Shown here in pieces: positions 45,601 to 56,379 of a stretch of DNA of 64,000 nucleotides. The DNA lies in the NCBI RefSeq assembly GCF_009870125.1, contig NC_046683.1:60651869-60715868 (forward strand), written 5' to 3'. Position numbers and translations under genes: made by a program. The notes under the pieces were generated by a model that ran no database searches, was not told the origin of the DNA, and was given only the letters and a program-made list of their open reading frames with translations. This DNA is from Drosophila pseudoobscura. Lineage: Eukaryota; Arthropoda; Insecta; Diptera; Drosophilidae. Each line of letters starts with the position of its first letter. Position 1 is the first letter of the stretch.

Positions 45601-48486
45601 ACTTATGATCACACACGAAAGAACCAGCCGACTTTGGTCCAGATTAACCCATACTATCCCATACCATCCGTAATATCAATGCAAGCATCCAGCACCCGGC
45701 ACGAGCATTCCTTTGACCCATAGACTACCCCCCGCCCGGGAACTAATTTCCATTTTCTGCTCTCTCTCTCTCTTTTTCTCTGTCTCTGTCTATCTCGTGC
45801 AGGTCTTGCGCGGGACATCAATAGCCTCACGCAGCGCTACGATTCGGAAACGGATCCGGCAGCAGATCCCGATACGGATGCCACCGGCGACAGTCTGGAG
45901 CCATCGCAAGCCGTCACACCGAACAAGATGCAGCACTCGCTGCACGGCGGAATAGGACCCAGGTCCTCGCAGCACCACAGCTCCTTCAAGCGGCCGACGC
46001 CGGTGATGGGCAACCGGGGACTGGAGACGCGCCAGAGCAAGCGTTCCCAGCACCATCCCTCAGTCCCCCCGGCAGCACCCAGGGATCAAATGCAGCAGCA
46101 GCAACATCAGCAGCAACAGCCACTGCCCAACCTGCCCAACGGCAGCTCTGCACTGGCAGCCCATCCCATCACTGTGGGCGCCCTGGAAGTGATGAATGTG
46201 AAGCGCGTCGTGAATCGATACGGCACCCTGCCGAAGGGGGCACGCATCGGGGCCTTTCTCGACAGCCTGGAGGACAGTGGGGGCGAGCCCAGTTCCTCGC
46301 CAACGCCCTCGCCTGCTGCCAACGGTCATGCCGCGCCACCGGCCAGGATCCATCCCAGTCCCAAGGCTCCATCGGCGGTGGGCCTGGCCACACCGCCGCC
46401 CCAGCAGATGATCCGGAGCAACTCGTCCGGGGGCGTGACCATGCAGAACAATGCGGCGGCCAGTCTGAACAAGCTGCAGCGCCACCGCACCACCACCGAG
46501 GGCACTATGATGACGTTCTCCTCGTTCCGGGCCGCCGGCTCCAGCAGTTCCCCCAAGAGGAGTGGCGTGGGCGCTGGCGGTGTGGCAGCACAGCCGCCTG
46601 TGCCCCAACCGGCTCTGGCCAATCTAGAGTTTCCGCCACCGCCGCTGGACCTGCCGCCGCCGCCCGAGGAGTTCGAGGCGGTGCCACCGCCGCCGCCGCC
46701 AGCGCCCGAGAGCGCCGTCCAGGCCATCCAGCAGCATCTGCACGCCCAGCATTCGAACAACAACGTCTGCAACACAAGCAGCAACAGCAACAACAACAAC
46801 GACAGCAGCACCCACGACGTAAGCAACACGGCCCCGAGCGTCGAGGAGGCCAGTTCCCGGTTCGGCGTGTCCCTGCGGAAGCGGGAGCCCTCGACGGACT
46901 CGTGCAGTTCTCTGGGCACCCCTCCGGACGCAGCACCCGAGAAGAGCCTCATGATGAAGGAGAAACTGATCACGGAGATCAAGGCGGCGGGCGGCAAAGA
47001 GTCGCCAGTGAGCCCACACCTGGCCAACGGATCAGTAATGTCAGCAGTATCATCAGTGCATCCCGTGGATCCCGTCTCCCTGCTGGTCACTGAGCTGGCG
47101 GAGAGCATGAATCTCCCCAAGCAGAAGATGACGAATGGCAATGCCACTGCCACTGCCAACGCCTCTGCCGCTGCCACTGCAGGAGCTCCTCCAGCTGGAT
47201 TCAAGGCTCAGTTGAAGAAGGTGGAGCCCAAGAAGATGACGACGCCGATAGCCAAGGCAGAGCCCACCTCCAAGATCATCATTGACTTCAAGGCCCATCT
47301 GCGGCGAGTGGACAAGGCGGAGCAGCAGCAGCAGCTGCAGCAGGAAAAGCCACCTGCTCCCGGTACCGGTATCCAGCAGCAGGCAGTGGCCAACAATGCC
47401 AATGGCACCCTGAGCCGCAGCAAGGACGACAATAAGAAGTTCTCCCACTCACAGGCCATGCAAAAGACTGAAATCAAAATCGATGTGACAAACTCCAACG
47501 TGGAGATGGAGACGGGATCGGGCGACAGCGGCGGGGATCTTGGCAAGCGACGGAGCACAGGTAGTATTAATAGCTTAAAAAAACTGTGGGAGCAGCAGCC
47601 CCAGCCCCAGGCTCAAGGGCAGGCACAGGCACAGGCCCAACCTCCCGACTATGCCAGTAGCGCGATCATCCAGCAGCCGTCACTTAATGGCGGCTCCTCC
47701 ACATCCACCACATCCCAGCTATCGCCCAAATACGGGCTCAAAGCAATTCCCATGGCCAATAGGCCAGGCAATAGGCCGCCGCCGGCTGCCCCACCACCAC
47801 CGCCCCCAACCAACAGCACGACCACCACCACAGCCACAGCCACAGCCACTGGCATCAGGGTGCAGCCACAGCCATTAGCATCCAGCAGCTCAATAAAAAC
47901 CTCTCATTCCACGCAACTCTTCACAGATGACGCCAGCGAGGAGTCGTCGGGCCAGCAGCAGCCGGAGGGACTAGGTCACACGGCACCAGAGAATATGACA
48001 CAGTCGCTCTACGTCCAGAACGTCCAGAACGAGCTGCAGGGCAGCAAGCAGTCGCAGCCGCAACAGAAGCCCGCTGTGCCGCACAAGCCCACCAAGCTGA
48101 CCATCTACGCCACGCCGATAGCCAAGCTGGCGACGGACAATGGCTCCACCACGGGCAACTCCACGCAGATATCGAGGGAGAGCATCCTGGAGCTGGTGGG
48201 CCTGCTAGATGGCTCCCTCAAGCATCCAGTAAACGCCATCTCCGCCTCGCAGTGGCTCCAGCTGAGCGACAAGCTCAACATCCTGCAGAACTCGTGCGTA
48301 ATTTTTGCGGAGAACGAATCCATGCCGCCGCACTCCAAGTTCCACTTCCGGGAGCTGGTGACCCGCGTGGAGACGCAGTCGCAGCACCTGCGCTCCGCCG
48401 GCAGCAAGAACATGCAGGACAACGAGCGCCTGCTCCTGGAGGTGGGACAGTCGCTCAAGCAGATCTCCAATGCGCTGAATAGGTAA
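25633..48486 (+). CDS. Abl: Abl non-receptor tyrosine kinase
   Basis: Cytoplasmic tyrosine kinase that links guidance and adhesion signals to the actin cytoskeleton. Coding exons: 25633-26002, 41651-42176, 42241-42656, 42727-43313, 43731-44055, 44129-44249, 44325-44446, 45803-48486. All phases agree, giving 1716 aa (about 1520 or more in D. melanogaster by memory). Domains: MGAQQGK (Gly2 myristoylation signal) and a Gly/Ser-rich cap; SH3 about 197-251 (LFVALYDF to SNYVTP); SH2 about 260-350 with FLVRES; kinase with GGGQYG 384-389, catalytic Lys406, HRDLAARN from 496, DFG from 516 and activation-loop Tyr528. The long C-terminal region is rich in Gln/Pro/Ser with polyproline runs, and the last 110 or so residues form the F-actin-binding domain ([12 protein letters not shown] to ISNALNR). 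The window's copy has longer homopolymer stretches than I recall from melanogaster. Confidence 0.98.
27662..27692. repeat. CA microsatellite
   Basis: An uninterrupted (AC)n run in Abl intron 1. Confidence 0.85.
28671..28822. mobile_element. Small element with terminal inverted repeats
   Basis: Bounded by ATACCCTTGC at the left and its exact reverse complement GCAAGGGTAT at the right, about 150 bp apart. The interior starts CAAGAGTCTGATTGTGAACG and has no coding. The TATACCCTTGC/GCAAGGGTAT termini resemble those of common Drosophila dispersed repeats. It is a likely miniature or internally deleted copy. Confidence 0.5.
37748..37774. repeat. GT microsatellite
   Basis: A GT/TG run in Abl intron 1. 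Confidence 0.8.
39058..39071 (+). promoter_or_regulatory. CTCF-like site in Abl intron 1
   Basis: CCGCTAGATGGCGG fits CCASNAGRKGGCGC at 12 of 14 positions, including the AGATGGCG core typical of Drosophila CTCF sites. Confidence 0.45.
39784..39840 (+). CDS. Abl: Probable Abl cassette exon, 57 nt
   Basis: A pyrimidine-rich tract (TCTGTTTCTTCTGTTTCTG) and CAG precede 39784, and GTAAAAAC follows 39840. The 57 nt equal 19 codons. In the phase set by exon 1 it reads [19 protein letters not shown] with no stop and rejoins exon 41651 in the same phase. The insert would fall between the N-terminal cap and the SH3 domain. Support comes only from splice sites, phase and open frame. Confidence 0.65.
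43314..43730 (+). other. Abl intron 4, open into an acidic tail
   Basis: The intron after the kinase domain (donor GTGGGT, acceptor CTCCGCAG). If retained, the frame continues 100 codons ([20 protein letters not shown] and so on, later His/Arg-rich) to TGA at 43614-43616. GAT/GAC repeats explain most of the open frame. Confidence 0.6.
44447..44737 (+). CDS. Abl: Probable Abl exon 7 extension by an alternative donor
   Basis: Beyond the canonical donor at 44447 the frame stays open and encodes a Gln-rich stretch (start [18 protein letters not shown]) ending [18 protein letters not shown]. At 44738 there is GTATTA, a donor in exactly the same phase (CGA G|GT). Using it adds 291 nt (97 codons) and rejoins 45803 in frame. 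The encoded peptide is not simple sequence at its ends, so this is likely a real isoform. Confidence 0.6.
44929..45222. repeat. Three tandem hairpin units in Abl intron 7
   Basis: Inverted repeats CATGTGGAA ... TTCCACATG at 44929-44962, the same with 8-bp arms at 45055-45088, and TTGTGGAA ... TTCCACATG at 45189-45222. The unit length is 126 then 134 bp, separated by T-rich sequence sharing TTTTGAGTT. The loop words (ACAATTTTAAT) are also similar. Confidence 0.75.
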
Positions 48487-50280
48487 ATGATAAGAACGGG
48501 GATGGATGCGCACGCGCACGAGCACCAGCCGGCCATCTGGTTGGATGCCGAGGGCAACTTTATCAAGCGAAAGTGACACGGGACACGACACTGGAGAGAA
48601 CCAACCAACCAAGGAAACCAAACAACCATCCATCCATCCATCCCCATCCCGGGACGGAGCCATCAGCAACATCACATCTTGGCTCAACACAACGAAGCGG
48701 AAGCAGGAAACGAAACTTCAAGCCCAGCGAAGAAGAGAAGGATCAAAGGAAGTTGATAGATAAAGGACAACTACAGCATTAGCAGTAGAAGTAGCAGCAG
48801 CAGCAGCAGCAGCGTCAACTATAACTAAAAACGAAAGTAAAGAGAGGAGAGGAAACGAAAGAGGACAGAAGGAGGAAGAAACCTATGTATCGTACTTGGT
48901 AGAGAGTAGTAGTAGTTGCCTCTATAATATATATATATACACACATATATATCTAGTCAGATCTGTGCAGAAAGCTTCGAAGAAAACAAAAAACGAAATG
49001 AGTTGCAAAGCAAATTTCTGTAAAGGGGATCTCTGGCCCCTCAACGGGGATCCCCGCTTTTAATTGTAAAGTATATTTCATCTCCACTCCACTCCACTAC
49101 TCCAACAGACATGCAACAACATAGAACCCTTCCCCAAATAAACCCAGCATCCTCCTCCCGTATAAACGTATTCTCGCTTCGTTTTCTTCTTTTTTTTTTT
49201 AATCGTATATCGTATATAGAAAGACACAAGACATGGCTTAAGAATGGAATGGATAGAAGGGAAAATATTCATAGAATATCTCAATAAATTTAGTAATTAT
49301 ACACGAAACGCAATGCATATATACACATATACACTACATATAATATATTTACATATATATACACTAAATATACATATATATATATATACTAGTCGTAAAA
49401 TGTTTTATTATACCTATATTATATATATACTTCTACAAGATAAAGATATTATATATATTTAGTGACTTTCCCCCCCAAGAAAAGAAAAGAAAATCTAAAC
49501 TCCTTTCGGAATGTGTAAGGCACGTCGACCTTTCGTCGCTGTCGCCGTGTGTCCTGTCCCATTTACATACATATACATATACATATATATATCTATGATC
49601 ATGATCTATGTGTGTACGTGTACGTGTGTACTCGTACTTTCGCACACGCAGTAGCCAAGCCCAAAGATATTATTATTAGCTGATAAAATACGATACGATA
49701 AAGCGTATCTCGTATCTCGTACTACTACTCACATTGATATGATATGTTTAGTGGCAATGACTAAATTGATTTATGTTTAATCTATGTTCGAGTGCAAAAC
49801 AATGCTTTTATCATACATACTACACATACACAACCAATTGTAATTATTTATCTGATATTTTCAAGGATTTTAACACAACAATTTTATACGTAAACAAAAA
49901 AACACAAAACAAACAAAAATCCCACAAAAAAACTCAAAAACCCAATAAAATTCATTTCAAAATACACAACGGATGAGGATCGAAGGGATAAGGGGCCGGT
50001 CTAGCCTATATACATAAACAAAGTTGATATAATTATATATATATATGGATGTGCATATAATACTTTGCCTTTCTTTAATCCCCAAATATCGGTCTAGCGA
50101 CAACAAGAAAGCTGATAAAAGCCTAATATATGCGTACACACAAATACATCAATATATTTCTGTAACTTCTATGATACACCCCAAGCGCCTGAAATGCGCA
50201 ACAGATTAATATCTAACAAGAAAACGGATCAAAAACAAAGTACTTCAATGAGAAATAAAAATGATATTTAAAAAATGCAT
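48487..50280 (+). other. Abl 3'UTR region
   Basis: Follows the TAA at 48484-48486. It contains CCATCCATCC, CAGCAG and TATATA repeats and several poly(A) signal candidates (AATAAA near 49282, 49944 and 50255). The last one lies just before the interspersed repeat begins near 50290. No independent gene is seen. Confidence 0.5.
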
Positions 50281-50289
50281 CTTTCCTTT

Positions 50290-50977
50290 CATATTAGCGG
50301 GCCCTTCAGTGCCCGGAATGAACAGCATTCTGAAATAAGGAAATTTCAGTCATTTTGGGCTTCAAGGAAATATGGCACTCGATGGTCTTCCTACAGAGAC
50401 CAAGAATAGATATCGGGATCAAGAGAAATTTTTTCCTATACAGGAAACTGATCAAATTCATGAATACCTATTCAAAACTTTAACATTAGTTCAAGGAAAT
50501 AGGGTATACAAATGTCCATCCTCATAGCAGAAACTGGTTGACCAATCACGTGAATACACACTTACATTTCACTTTATATGTAGTAAATGTGTAGTTACCA
50601 TGTAAAACAATTGACATTTTTGTTTACCTTATTTTACAAAGAATCCAATAAAAGTGAGTCCTTAAAATTTACCTTTCTTGTATAAAATTGATTCAGCAAT
50701 GTGATAAAATGATGTGTTCAGGGCTGAGGTGCCTAGCTATGTAGAATTAATCCATTGTAGATCAGGGGATATTCAAATTACACTCCATGAAAATGCTGAA
50801 ACCTGAGGTTTTTAGCGCAGTTCTGGTGCAAGATATCGTGGCATGTTTTTGTTTTTTAAGAAAAAGGGTGGATCTTCAAGAAGACTTTAAATACAGTAAT
50901 ATTTGCCGCAGCTTAGCTTAAATTGTTCACCTGTTTGAATTGCGGGGGTTAAGAGGGCTAAGTTCGCTTTTTTCCAT
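50290..50977 (+). repeat. Interspersed repeat family, copy 5
   Basis: Collinear with 6.69-7.35 kb: GGCTTCAAGGAA, ATGGTCTTCCTACAGAGACC, ACAAATGTCCA, GAGTCCTTAAAA, TGTATAAAATTGATTCAGCA, CATTGTAGATCAGG, GTTCACCTG ... GAGGGCTAAGTTCG. It leads into promoter cassette D. Confidence 0.65.
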
Positions 50978-51043
50978 CGGTATATTTCGGTTTATTGCTA
51001 AGGGTCAGACCGTATATTTTATGGACAAGTCCGCGGTCACACT
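50978..51043 (+). promoter_or_regulatory. Promoter cassette, copy D
   Basis: CGGTATATTTCGGTTTATTG, AAGGGTCAGACCGTATATTT, a mutated DRE (TTATGGACAAG) and CCGCGGTCACACT (51035-51043). It is 758 bp upstream of cassette E and arranged in tandem with it, as in the Abl upstream region. Confidence 0.55.
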
Positions 51044-51730
51044 AATTTTCTTGTCAGTTAGACACCAAGTCTAGCTCACACACCTTGCATATTTTTATAC
51101 TTATCATGGGGTTTGTAATATTTTGTAAGACGCGTATAGACACGCCCTCCAATGAACTAATGTACAAATCGTGCAGAAATTCCATTTACAGCCATGTCCC
51201 AGGCCACATCGAATACTAATTCGTGATCATCGAATCCGCGATATTGTCACCCTGGTTCGGAATGGATATACTTATACTTTTTGTGGTATTTTCCAATGGT
51301 TCCAACTGATATTTTGATACTTTTATAGTATTTTTGAGTGTTTTCTAATATTTTTAAATATTCTTCGCGAAACGTACATTGCCCTCAGGTGTCTTTGTCG
51401 ATAATTACATCCAATATGTAGTTAAAATGTAGGAAGTGTGTAGTTAGCGTGTACTAAGTGGAAATTTTTGTTGATCTTTTGTGTTCAAACCATATTTTAT
51501 TAAAAATCCACTAAAGATGAGTACATAAAATAAGCCATTCTAGTATGAAATTGATTAGTTTGTCGGATAGAACTACGTGTGAAGTGCTGATAGTTTTATC
51601 AAGCTAGTAAATCCTAATCGAATAACAAAATCGAGGAACATAATTTCTGATCATGGACAGAGAACGTTAGCCCATTGTCGACCAGTGAGTATTAAAATAC
51701 ACTCCACGAAAATGATGACACTCTTTAAGA
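51044..51730 (+). repeat. Interspersed repeat family, copy 6
   Basis: Collinear with 24087-24710 (shared CTAGCTCACAC, GCCATGTCCCAGGCCACATCGAAT, CGTGATCATCG, CCTCAGGTGTC, TGTGTAGTTAGCGTG and CAAGCTAGTAAA-type blocks). Flanked by cassettes D and E. Confidence 0.65.
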
Positions 51731-51808
51731 TCAGTATATTTAAGGTATATTTCGGTATATTTCTTAGGGTCAGACCGTATATTGTATCGATAAGTCCGCG
51801 GTCGCACT
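51731..51808 (+). promoter_or_regulatory. Promoter cassette E, likely Mo25 promoter
   Basis: GGTATATTTCGGTATATTTC, TTAGGGTCAGACCGTATATT, intact DRE TATCGATA (51785-51792), and CCGCGGTCGCACT (one change from motif 1). It lies about 260 bp upstream of the Mo25 ATG. Confidence 0.7.
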
Positions 51809-52065
51809 GAAAAAGACGAAATTAATATATAATAATAGAATATTATACCGTGATAATATTGCCAAGCGATCTAATTTGTGTCTTCAGCATCAGAAATTGG
51901 GCAACGAAAGCCACGACCTCAAAGGTACAACTGCAAACGAAAGCTAGAGCAAGCCAGCCAGCAGCAGCAACAACAACATCAGCAGAAAGTCAGTCAGCAG
52001 CCCACAGAAGATACGAGAGACCGAGCCCGAAACAGAGCCAGCTCGAGAAAACAGCAGAAAGCAAA

Positions 52066-53085
52066 ATGCCACTCTTCGGGAAGTCACAGAAGTCGCCAGT
52101 TGAGCTGGTCAAATCGCTCAAGGAGGCAATCAATGCCTTGGAGTCGGGCGACCGAAAAGTGGAGAAGGCGCAGGAGGACTGCAGCAAGAACCTGGTGTCC
52201 ATCAAGAACATGCTATATGGCAGCAGCGATACAGAGCCGCCAGCGGACTATGTGGTCGCTCAGCTGTCGCAGGAGCTGTATAACAGCAATCTGTTGCTGC
52301 TGCTTATACAGAACCTGCACAGGATCGACTTCGAGGGAAAGAAGCATGTGGCACTGATATTCAACAATGTGCTGCGGAGACAGATTGGTACCCGCTCGCC
52401 CACAGTGGAGTACATCTGCACGAAACCGGAGATCTTGTTTACACTAATGGGCGGCTACGAGGATGCGCACCCAGAGATTGCCTTGAATTCGGGCACCATG
52501 CTGCGGGAGTGCGCTCGCTACGAGGCCCTGGCCAAGATCATGATCCACTCGGACGAGTTCTTCAAGTTCTTCCGTTACGTGGAGGTGTCCACTTTCGATA
52601 TCGCCTCCGATGCCTTTTCCACCTTCAAGGAGCTCCTCACGCGCCACAAGCTGCTGTGCGCCGAGTTCCTGGACGCCAATTACGACAAGTTCTTCTCGCA
52701 GCACTACCAGCGGCTGCTCAACTCGGAGAACTATGTGACGCGCCGCCAGAGCCTGAAGCTTTTGGGCGAGCTGCTGCTGGACCGGCATAACTTCACCGTG
52801 ATGACGCGCTACATTTCCGAGCCGGAGAACCTGAAGCTGATGATGAACATGCTGAAGGAGAAGTCGCGCAACATCCAGTTCGAGGCGTTTCACGTCTTCA
52901 AGGTGTTCGTGGCGAATCCGAACAAGCCGAAGCCGATCCTGGACATCCTGCTGCGCAACCAAACGAAACTGGTCGACTTCCTAACCAATTTCCATACGGA
53001 CCGTTCCGAGGACGAGCAGTTCAACGACGAGAAGGCCTATCTGATTAAGCAGATAAAGGAGCTGAAACCGCTGCCCGAGGCCTAG
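52066..53085 (+). CDS. Mo25: Mo25/CAB39 scaffold protein
   Basis: Armadillo-like helical scaffold that activates STE20-type kinases and the LKB1-STRAD complex in the cytoplasm. One uninterrupted coding exon of 339 aa, starting [20 protein letters not shown] and ending [14 protein letters not shown]; length and sequence match D. melanogaster Mo25 nearly throughout. The ATG at 52066 follows GCAAA. The frame is open for 72 codons further upstream but has no ATG there and is compositionally biased (Gln/Ala/Ser), so it is leader sequence. Very strong conservation (for example [19 protein letters not shown]) makes the identity certain. The 3'UTR extends into AT-rich sequence with AATAAA near 54088, converging with the small gene at 54402. 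Confidence 0.97.
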   Translation: MPLFGKSQKSPVELVKSLKEAINALESGDRKVEKAQEDCSKNLVSIKNMLYGSSDTEPPADYVVAQLSQELYNSNLLLLLIQNLHRIDFEGKKHVALIFNNVLRRQIGTRSPTVEYICTKPEILFTLMGGYEDAHPEIALNSGTMLRECARYEALAKIMIHSDEFFKFFRYVEVSTFDIASDAFSTFKELLTRHKLLCAEFLDANYDKFFSQHYQRLLNSENYVTRRQSLKLLGELLLDRHNFTVMTRYISEPENLKLMMNMLKEKSRNIQFEAFHVFKVFVANPNKPKPILDILLRNQTKLVDFLTNFHTDRSEDEQFNDEKAYLIKQIKELKPLPEA

Positions 53086-54401
53086 TTGACCATCGACGGA
53101 TGGTCAATGTCGGCGTCTGGGGCAAACGAACCATAACGAGACCGAGAGAAAATAAGAGCGTGAATGAGAGCGAGAACGAGACCAGCAACAGGAACAGGAA
53201 GAGGAACAAGAACATCTGGGCCCTCCCGTCGATGGTGGGCTAGCAGGAAGGATGAAAAGGTTTTGTGTGTGGGTTAAAGGCAAATATATATTATATATAC
53301 TATACTATATTTTGTGACGATGAGATGACTACACTTGTGAGTAACTAAACAATAATTTAGACACCAACCACAATGATAATGATAAAAAAAACATAACGAT
53401 AAAGCTAAATAGAAACAACAACAAAACAATGAGTAAGAGTACGAAAGTAAATAGCGTAAACTGAAATAATAATGTTGCGAATTTAACATAAAAACACATT
53501 AAACACGACCCCGGACCAAACCCGGACCACCCCCGGCCACACCTCTCGCCTCACCTCAATCCAACTTTTATGTTTTTTTTTTTCATTTCTTTCTTTCTTT
53601 TCCGCTTTTTGTCCACGTTCCACACGAAATGATCCGAGAGTGCGGTGCGGTTCGTTGTTCTTGCTCCAGTTAAGAGTCATCGGATTCCCCTCTAGACCTA
53701 TTTTCCTATTCCTATTCAAAATAGTTGTTGTATTTGAAATTTAAGCGTTTTTGAAACGAACCAACACGCCCCCAACCCTCCCCCAGCCTTTTGCCCCCAG
53801 CCACATGCCTGTCTGAAGAAGAAGTCAATGCAGATTCGAAATGAGTTTTGACCTAAAAATGTAATTCCACGCAAAGTTCATAAACAAAAAACTAAATACT
53901 AAATAACGCATAATAATAATAATTCATAGTGATAATTGTTTATTTTATGCATCCTTTGGCATAGACTGCATAGAAGAGAAGAGAAGAGAGTGGGAGCATT
54001 CAACACAACAAAACACACACAAAAACACACATACCACACACACACATTACTACAAAGGGAAGTAAAACAACAACATTGCGAGCAACATAATAAATATACG
54101 ATTATTATAATTTATATTATTCCCAAAATTAAAGAGCCAAAACTAAAAGAGAAATACAATTAGTCATTTTTGTTTGCAGCTGATTCTTGGGTGTGGGGGG
54201 CTCTCGCAATGGGGGCGCACCGCCCCGCCCCGCCCTGAGTCATGTGCAGAGATGCCAGGGCGGCAGAGTCGGCAGATTGATCAAGGGCTGGGCAGCTACA
54301 CATTTCACAGAAATGACTTTTATTTTAGTGTATACTTAGAATATGGTAAGTAGATAGGCTAACTAGGGCTATGCTATGCTATGAGATATGCGATTCCTGA
54401 C
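53086..54401. other. Mo25 3'UTR and convergent spacer
   Basis: Purine-rich GAGAACGAGA-type sequence right after the stop, then AT-rich sequence, with AATAAA near 54088 as a likely Mo25 poly(A) signal. After that comes a G/C-rich stretch (about 54190-54300) of unknown meaning. No coding is seen. Confidence 0.45.
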
Positions 54402-54662
54402 CTAGCGGCGCTTTTTCTTCTCCAGCTTGCGGATCTTGTGCAGGCGTGCCCTCACCGGCTCACTCTCTCTCTCCGTTTCGTTGGCGTCCACCGTCTCCTC
54501 GCCGGCCATCAGCACGGCTGCCGAGATGCATACGAACTGGAATATGGCTCCCACATAAAGTCCGTACCGTATTAATATACTGAACAGGTCCTCTTCCCCA
54601 TATTTGTCTAGGGAAGCAGCAGCTGCTGCACCCGTGACAATACTTTCCACAGATGCCGACAT
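54402..54662 (-). CDS. Small single-span membrane protein, MANBAL/UPF0239 type
   Basis: An 86-aa single-exon protein: MSASVESIVTGAAAAASLDK at the start, a single hydrophobic span preceded by ILIRYGLYVGAIFQFVC, an acidic stretch (EETVDANETERESEP) and a very basic C-terminus (KIRKLEKKKRR). The LLRYGLxxGAIFQ core and Lys-rich tail match the MANBAL (UPF0239) family, whose function is unknown. I start at 54662 rather than the frame-open ATG further upstream because family members begin close to this span. It diverges from Su(P) across 237 bp containing a DRE. Confidence 0.85.
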   Translation of the reverse strand: MSASVESIVTGAAAAASLDKYGEEDLFSILIRYGLYVGAIFQFVCISAAVLMAGEETVDANETERESEPVRARLHKIRKLEKKKRR

Positions 54663-54899
54663 TTCGAATCGAATTTCACAGGAATTGCAAAAACAAAAGA
54701 TTTTGTGTGGTGCGGTGTTTTTTTTTCTGGATTTGTTTTGTTTGTATTCAGTAGGGATGGGCAAACTGATATATATCGATACATGTGCGGTTCAACTATC
54801 GCATCGCTAATTCAATCTAGTCTCGGGAGGCGACTTATCGCCAATTTTTGCATAATATATAATAGATTTTATTACAAATAGTCAAAACAAAGTGGAATT
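54663..54899. promoter_or_regulatory. Bidirectional promoter with DRE
   Basis: A 237-bp space between two divergent start codons, containing TATCGATA (54774-54781) and TATCGC-type half sites (about 54797 and 54836). DREF-type elements are typical of divergent housekeeping promoters. No TATA box or GGTCACACT motif is present. Confidence 0.65.
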
Positions 54900-56279
54900 A
54901 TGTCATGTTTTCGGCTGGCGACTGCCACAGCCCTAGTAGCGGCAACACGTCCTCTGCCGGTGGGCAGCAGGACTTCGCGATTTCTGTGCAATAAATCCCA
55001 TCAGGAATTTGCATTAGCACGCCGACCCTTCAGCAAAACAGCAGAAGCACCAGGCAATGGCGTTAAGAAGCCGCCCAATGGAACATTCAAGCTGGCGCTA
55101 TTCGGAGCCGGTCTGGGCGCAGTCACAGGCTCAGTGTACACAGTATACTCGCGATGGACTGATGGCGACTCCCACAAGGAGCACGAGCACACGCCGCCCA
55201 AGCGTGTGGAAAACATGCCGGAGGGCGTGCGTATAACCAAGCGTTATGTGAACCCCAAAGACACCTCCGGACTGGATATTGTGTTATTTCAGTTCCAGAC
55301 ATGTCCGTTCTGCTGTAAGGTCCGTGCATACTTGGACTACATGGGCGTTTCCTACTCGGTTGTCGAGGTGGATGCCGTTCTGCGGCAGGATATTCGGTGG
55401 TCGACAATTAAGAAAGTCCCTATGGTGCTCATACGCCAGCGGGATGGTCAATACGTCCAAATGGTTGATTCCAGTGCCATTATATCGTTAATAGCCACCT
55501 ATCTTCACGATAAGCGCACCGATATTGGCGAGCTGGCAGAATTCTACCCACACATCTCCTTCTTTGACGACGAAAGCAAGAAAAAAACGGATATATTGAA
55601 CAAGTACTTCCTTATGTATCAGGATCGAGCACCCAAGAGTGTAACCAAGGAAACGGAGGAGTAAGCCCAAGTGCATTTCACATTCCCAGATTGTCCTAAT
55701 CAAATGAATTCTTCACAGAACCGATCGCAAATGGAGGACCTGGGCGGACAACCACTTGGTCCACCTCATTTCACCGAACTGTTATCAGAGCATGAGCGAG
55801 TCTCTGGAGACATTTGAGTGGTTCGCAAAGGCGGGCGAGTGGGACGTGCATTTTCCGCAGTGGGAACGAAATATGATGGTTTATTGCGGTGCCGTGGCCA
55901 TGTGGGGGATTGCCAAGGTGCTGAAACGTCGCCATGCTCTCTCCGATGATGTCCGATCTCATATGTATGATGCCCTGGACAAGTGGACCACCGAGCTGAA
56001 AAAGCGAAACACAAAGTTCATGGGCGGAAAGCAGCCCAGTCTTGCGGATCTCTCCGTTTTCGGTGTCCTTAGCAGTATGGAGGGATGCCAGACATTCAAA
56101 GACTGCCTGCAGAACACCAGCATTGGTAAATAGTTCATTGGAATTCATTCAAAAACAATTCTATCATAATACTTTTTGCATTTGCAGGCAAATGGTTTTA
56201 TGACGTCAAGGAGATTGTGGAAAAGAACCGGGGTCAGCTGTACAGAGAACGCATTGAGGGTGTCGTTCCAGCTGTTTAG
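54900..56279 (+). CDS. Su(P): Prostaglandin E synthase 2-like protein (glutaredoxin/GST fold)
   Basis: Exons 54900-55660, 55719-56125 and 56188-56279 join in phase to 419 aa (about 417 in D. melanogaster by memory). The N-terminus (MSCFRLATATALVAATRPLP) is basic and hydrophobic, fitting a mitochondrial or membrane targeting sequence, followed by a hydrophobic stretch (LALFGAGLGAVTGSVYTVYS). A glutaredoxin-type active site CPFC is at 135-138 (FQTCPFCCKVRAYLDY), then KVPMV and a VDSSAII motif typical of glutathione-binding thioredoxin folds. The C-terminal part is GST-like (KQPSLADLSVFGVLSS). The family is related to mammalian PTGES2. I identify the gene from overall match and its neighbourhood with Mo25 and Abl. 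Confidence 0.93.
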
Positions 56280-56379
56280 AGCGAAGAATTATATACATTT
56301 ATTTACCCAAAGATTGTTATAAAAGTAAATAGTTCAATAAAACAAAAACACTATGCAACAGCATTTTTACGCTTCGAAC

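Noticed and set aside
46060-47204. Long minus-strand frames opposite Abl exon 8
   Set aside because: They mirror the GC-rich, codon-biased last exon and resemble no protein.
51850-52065. Upstream extension of the Mo25 frame by 72 codons
   Set aside because: It has no ATG, is Gln/Ala/Ser biased and the family starts at MPLFGK; it is leader sequence.
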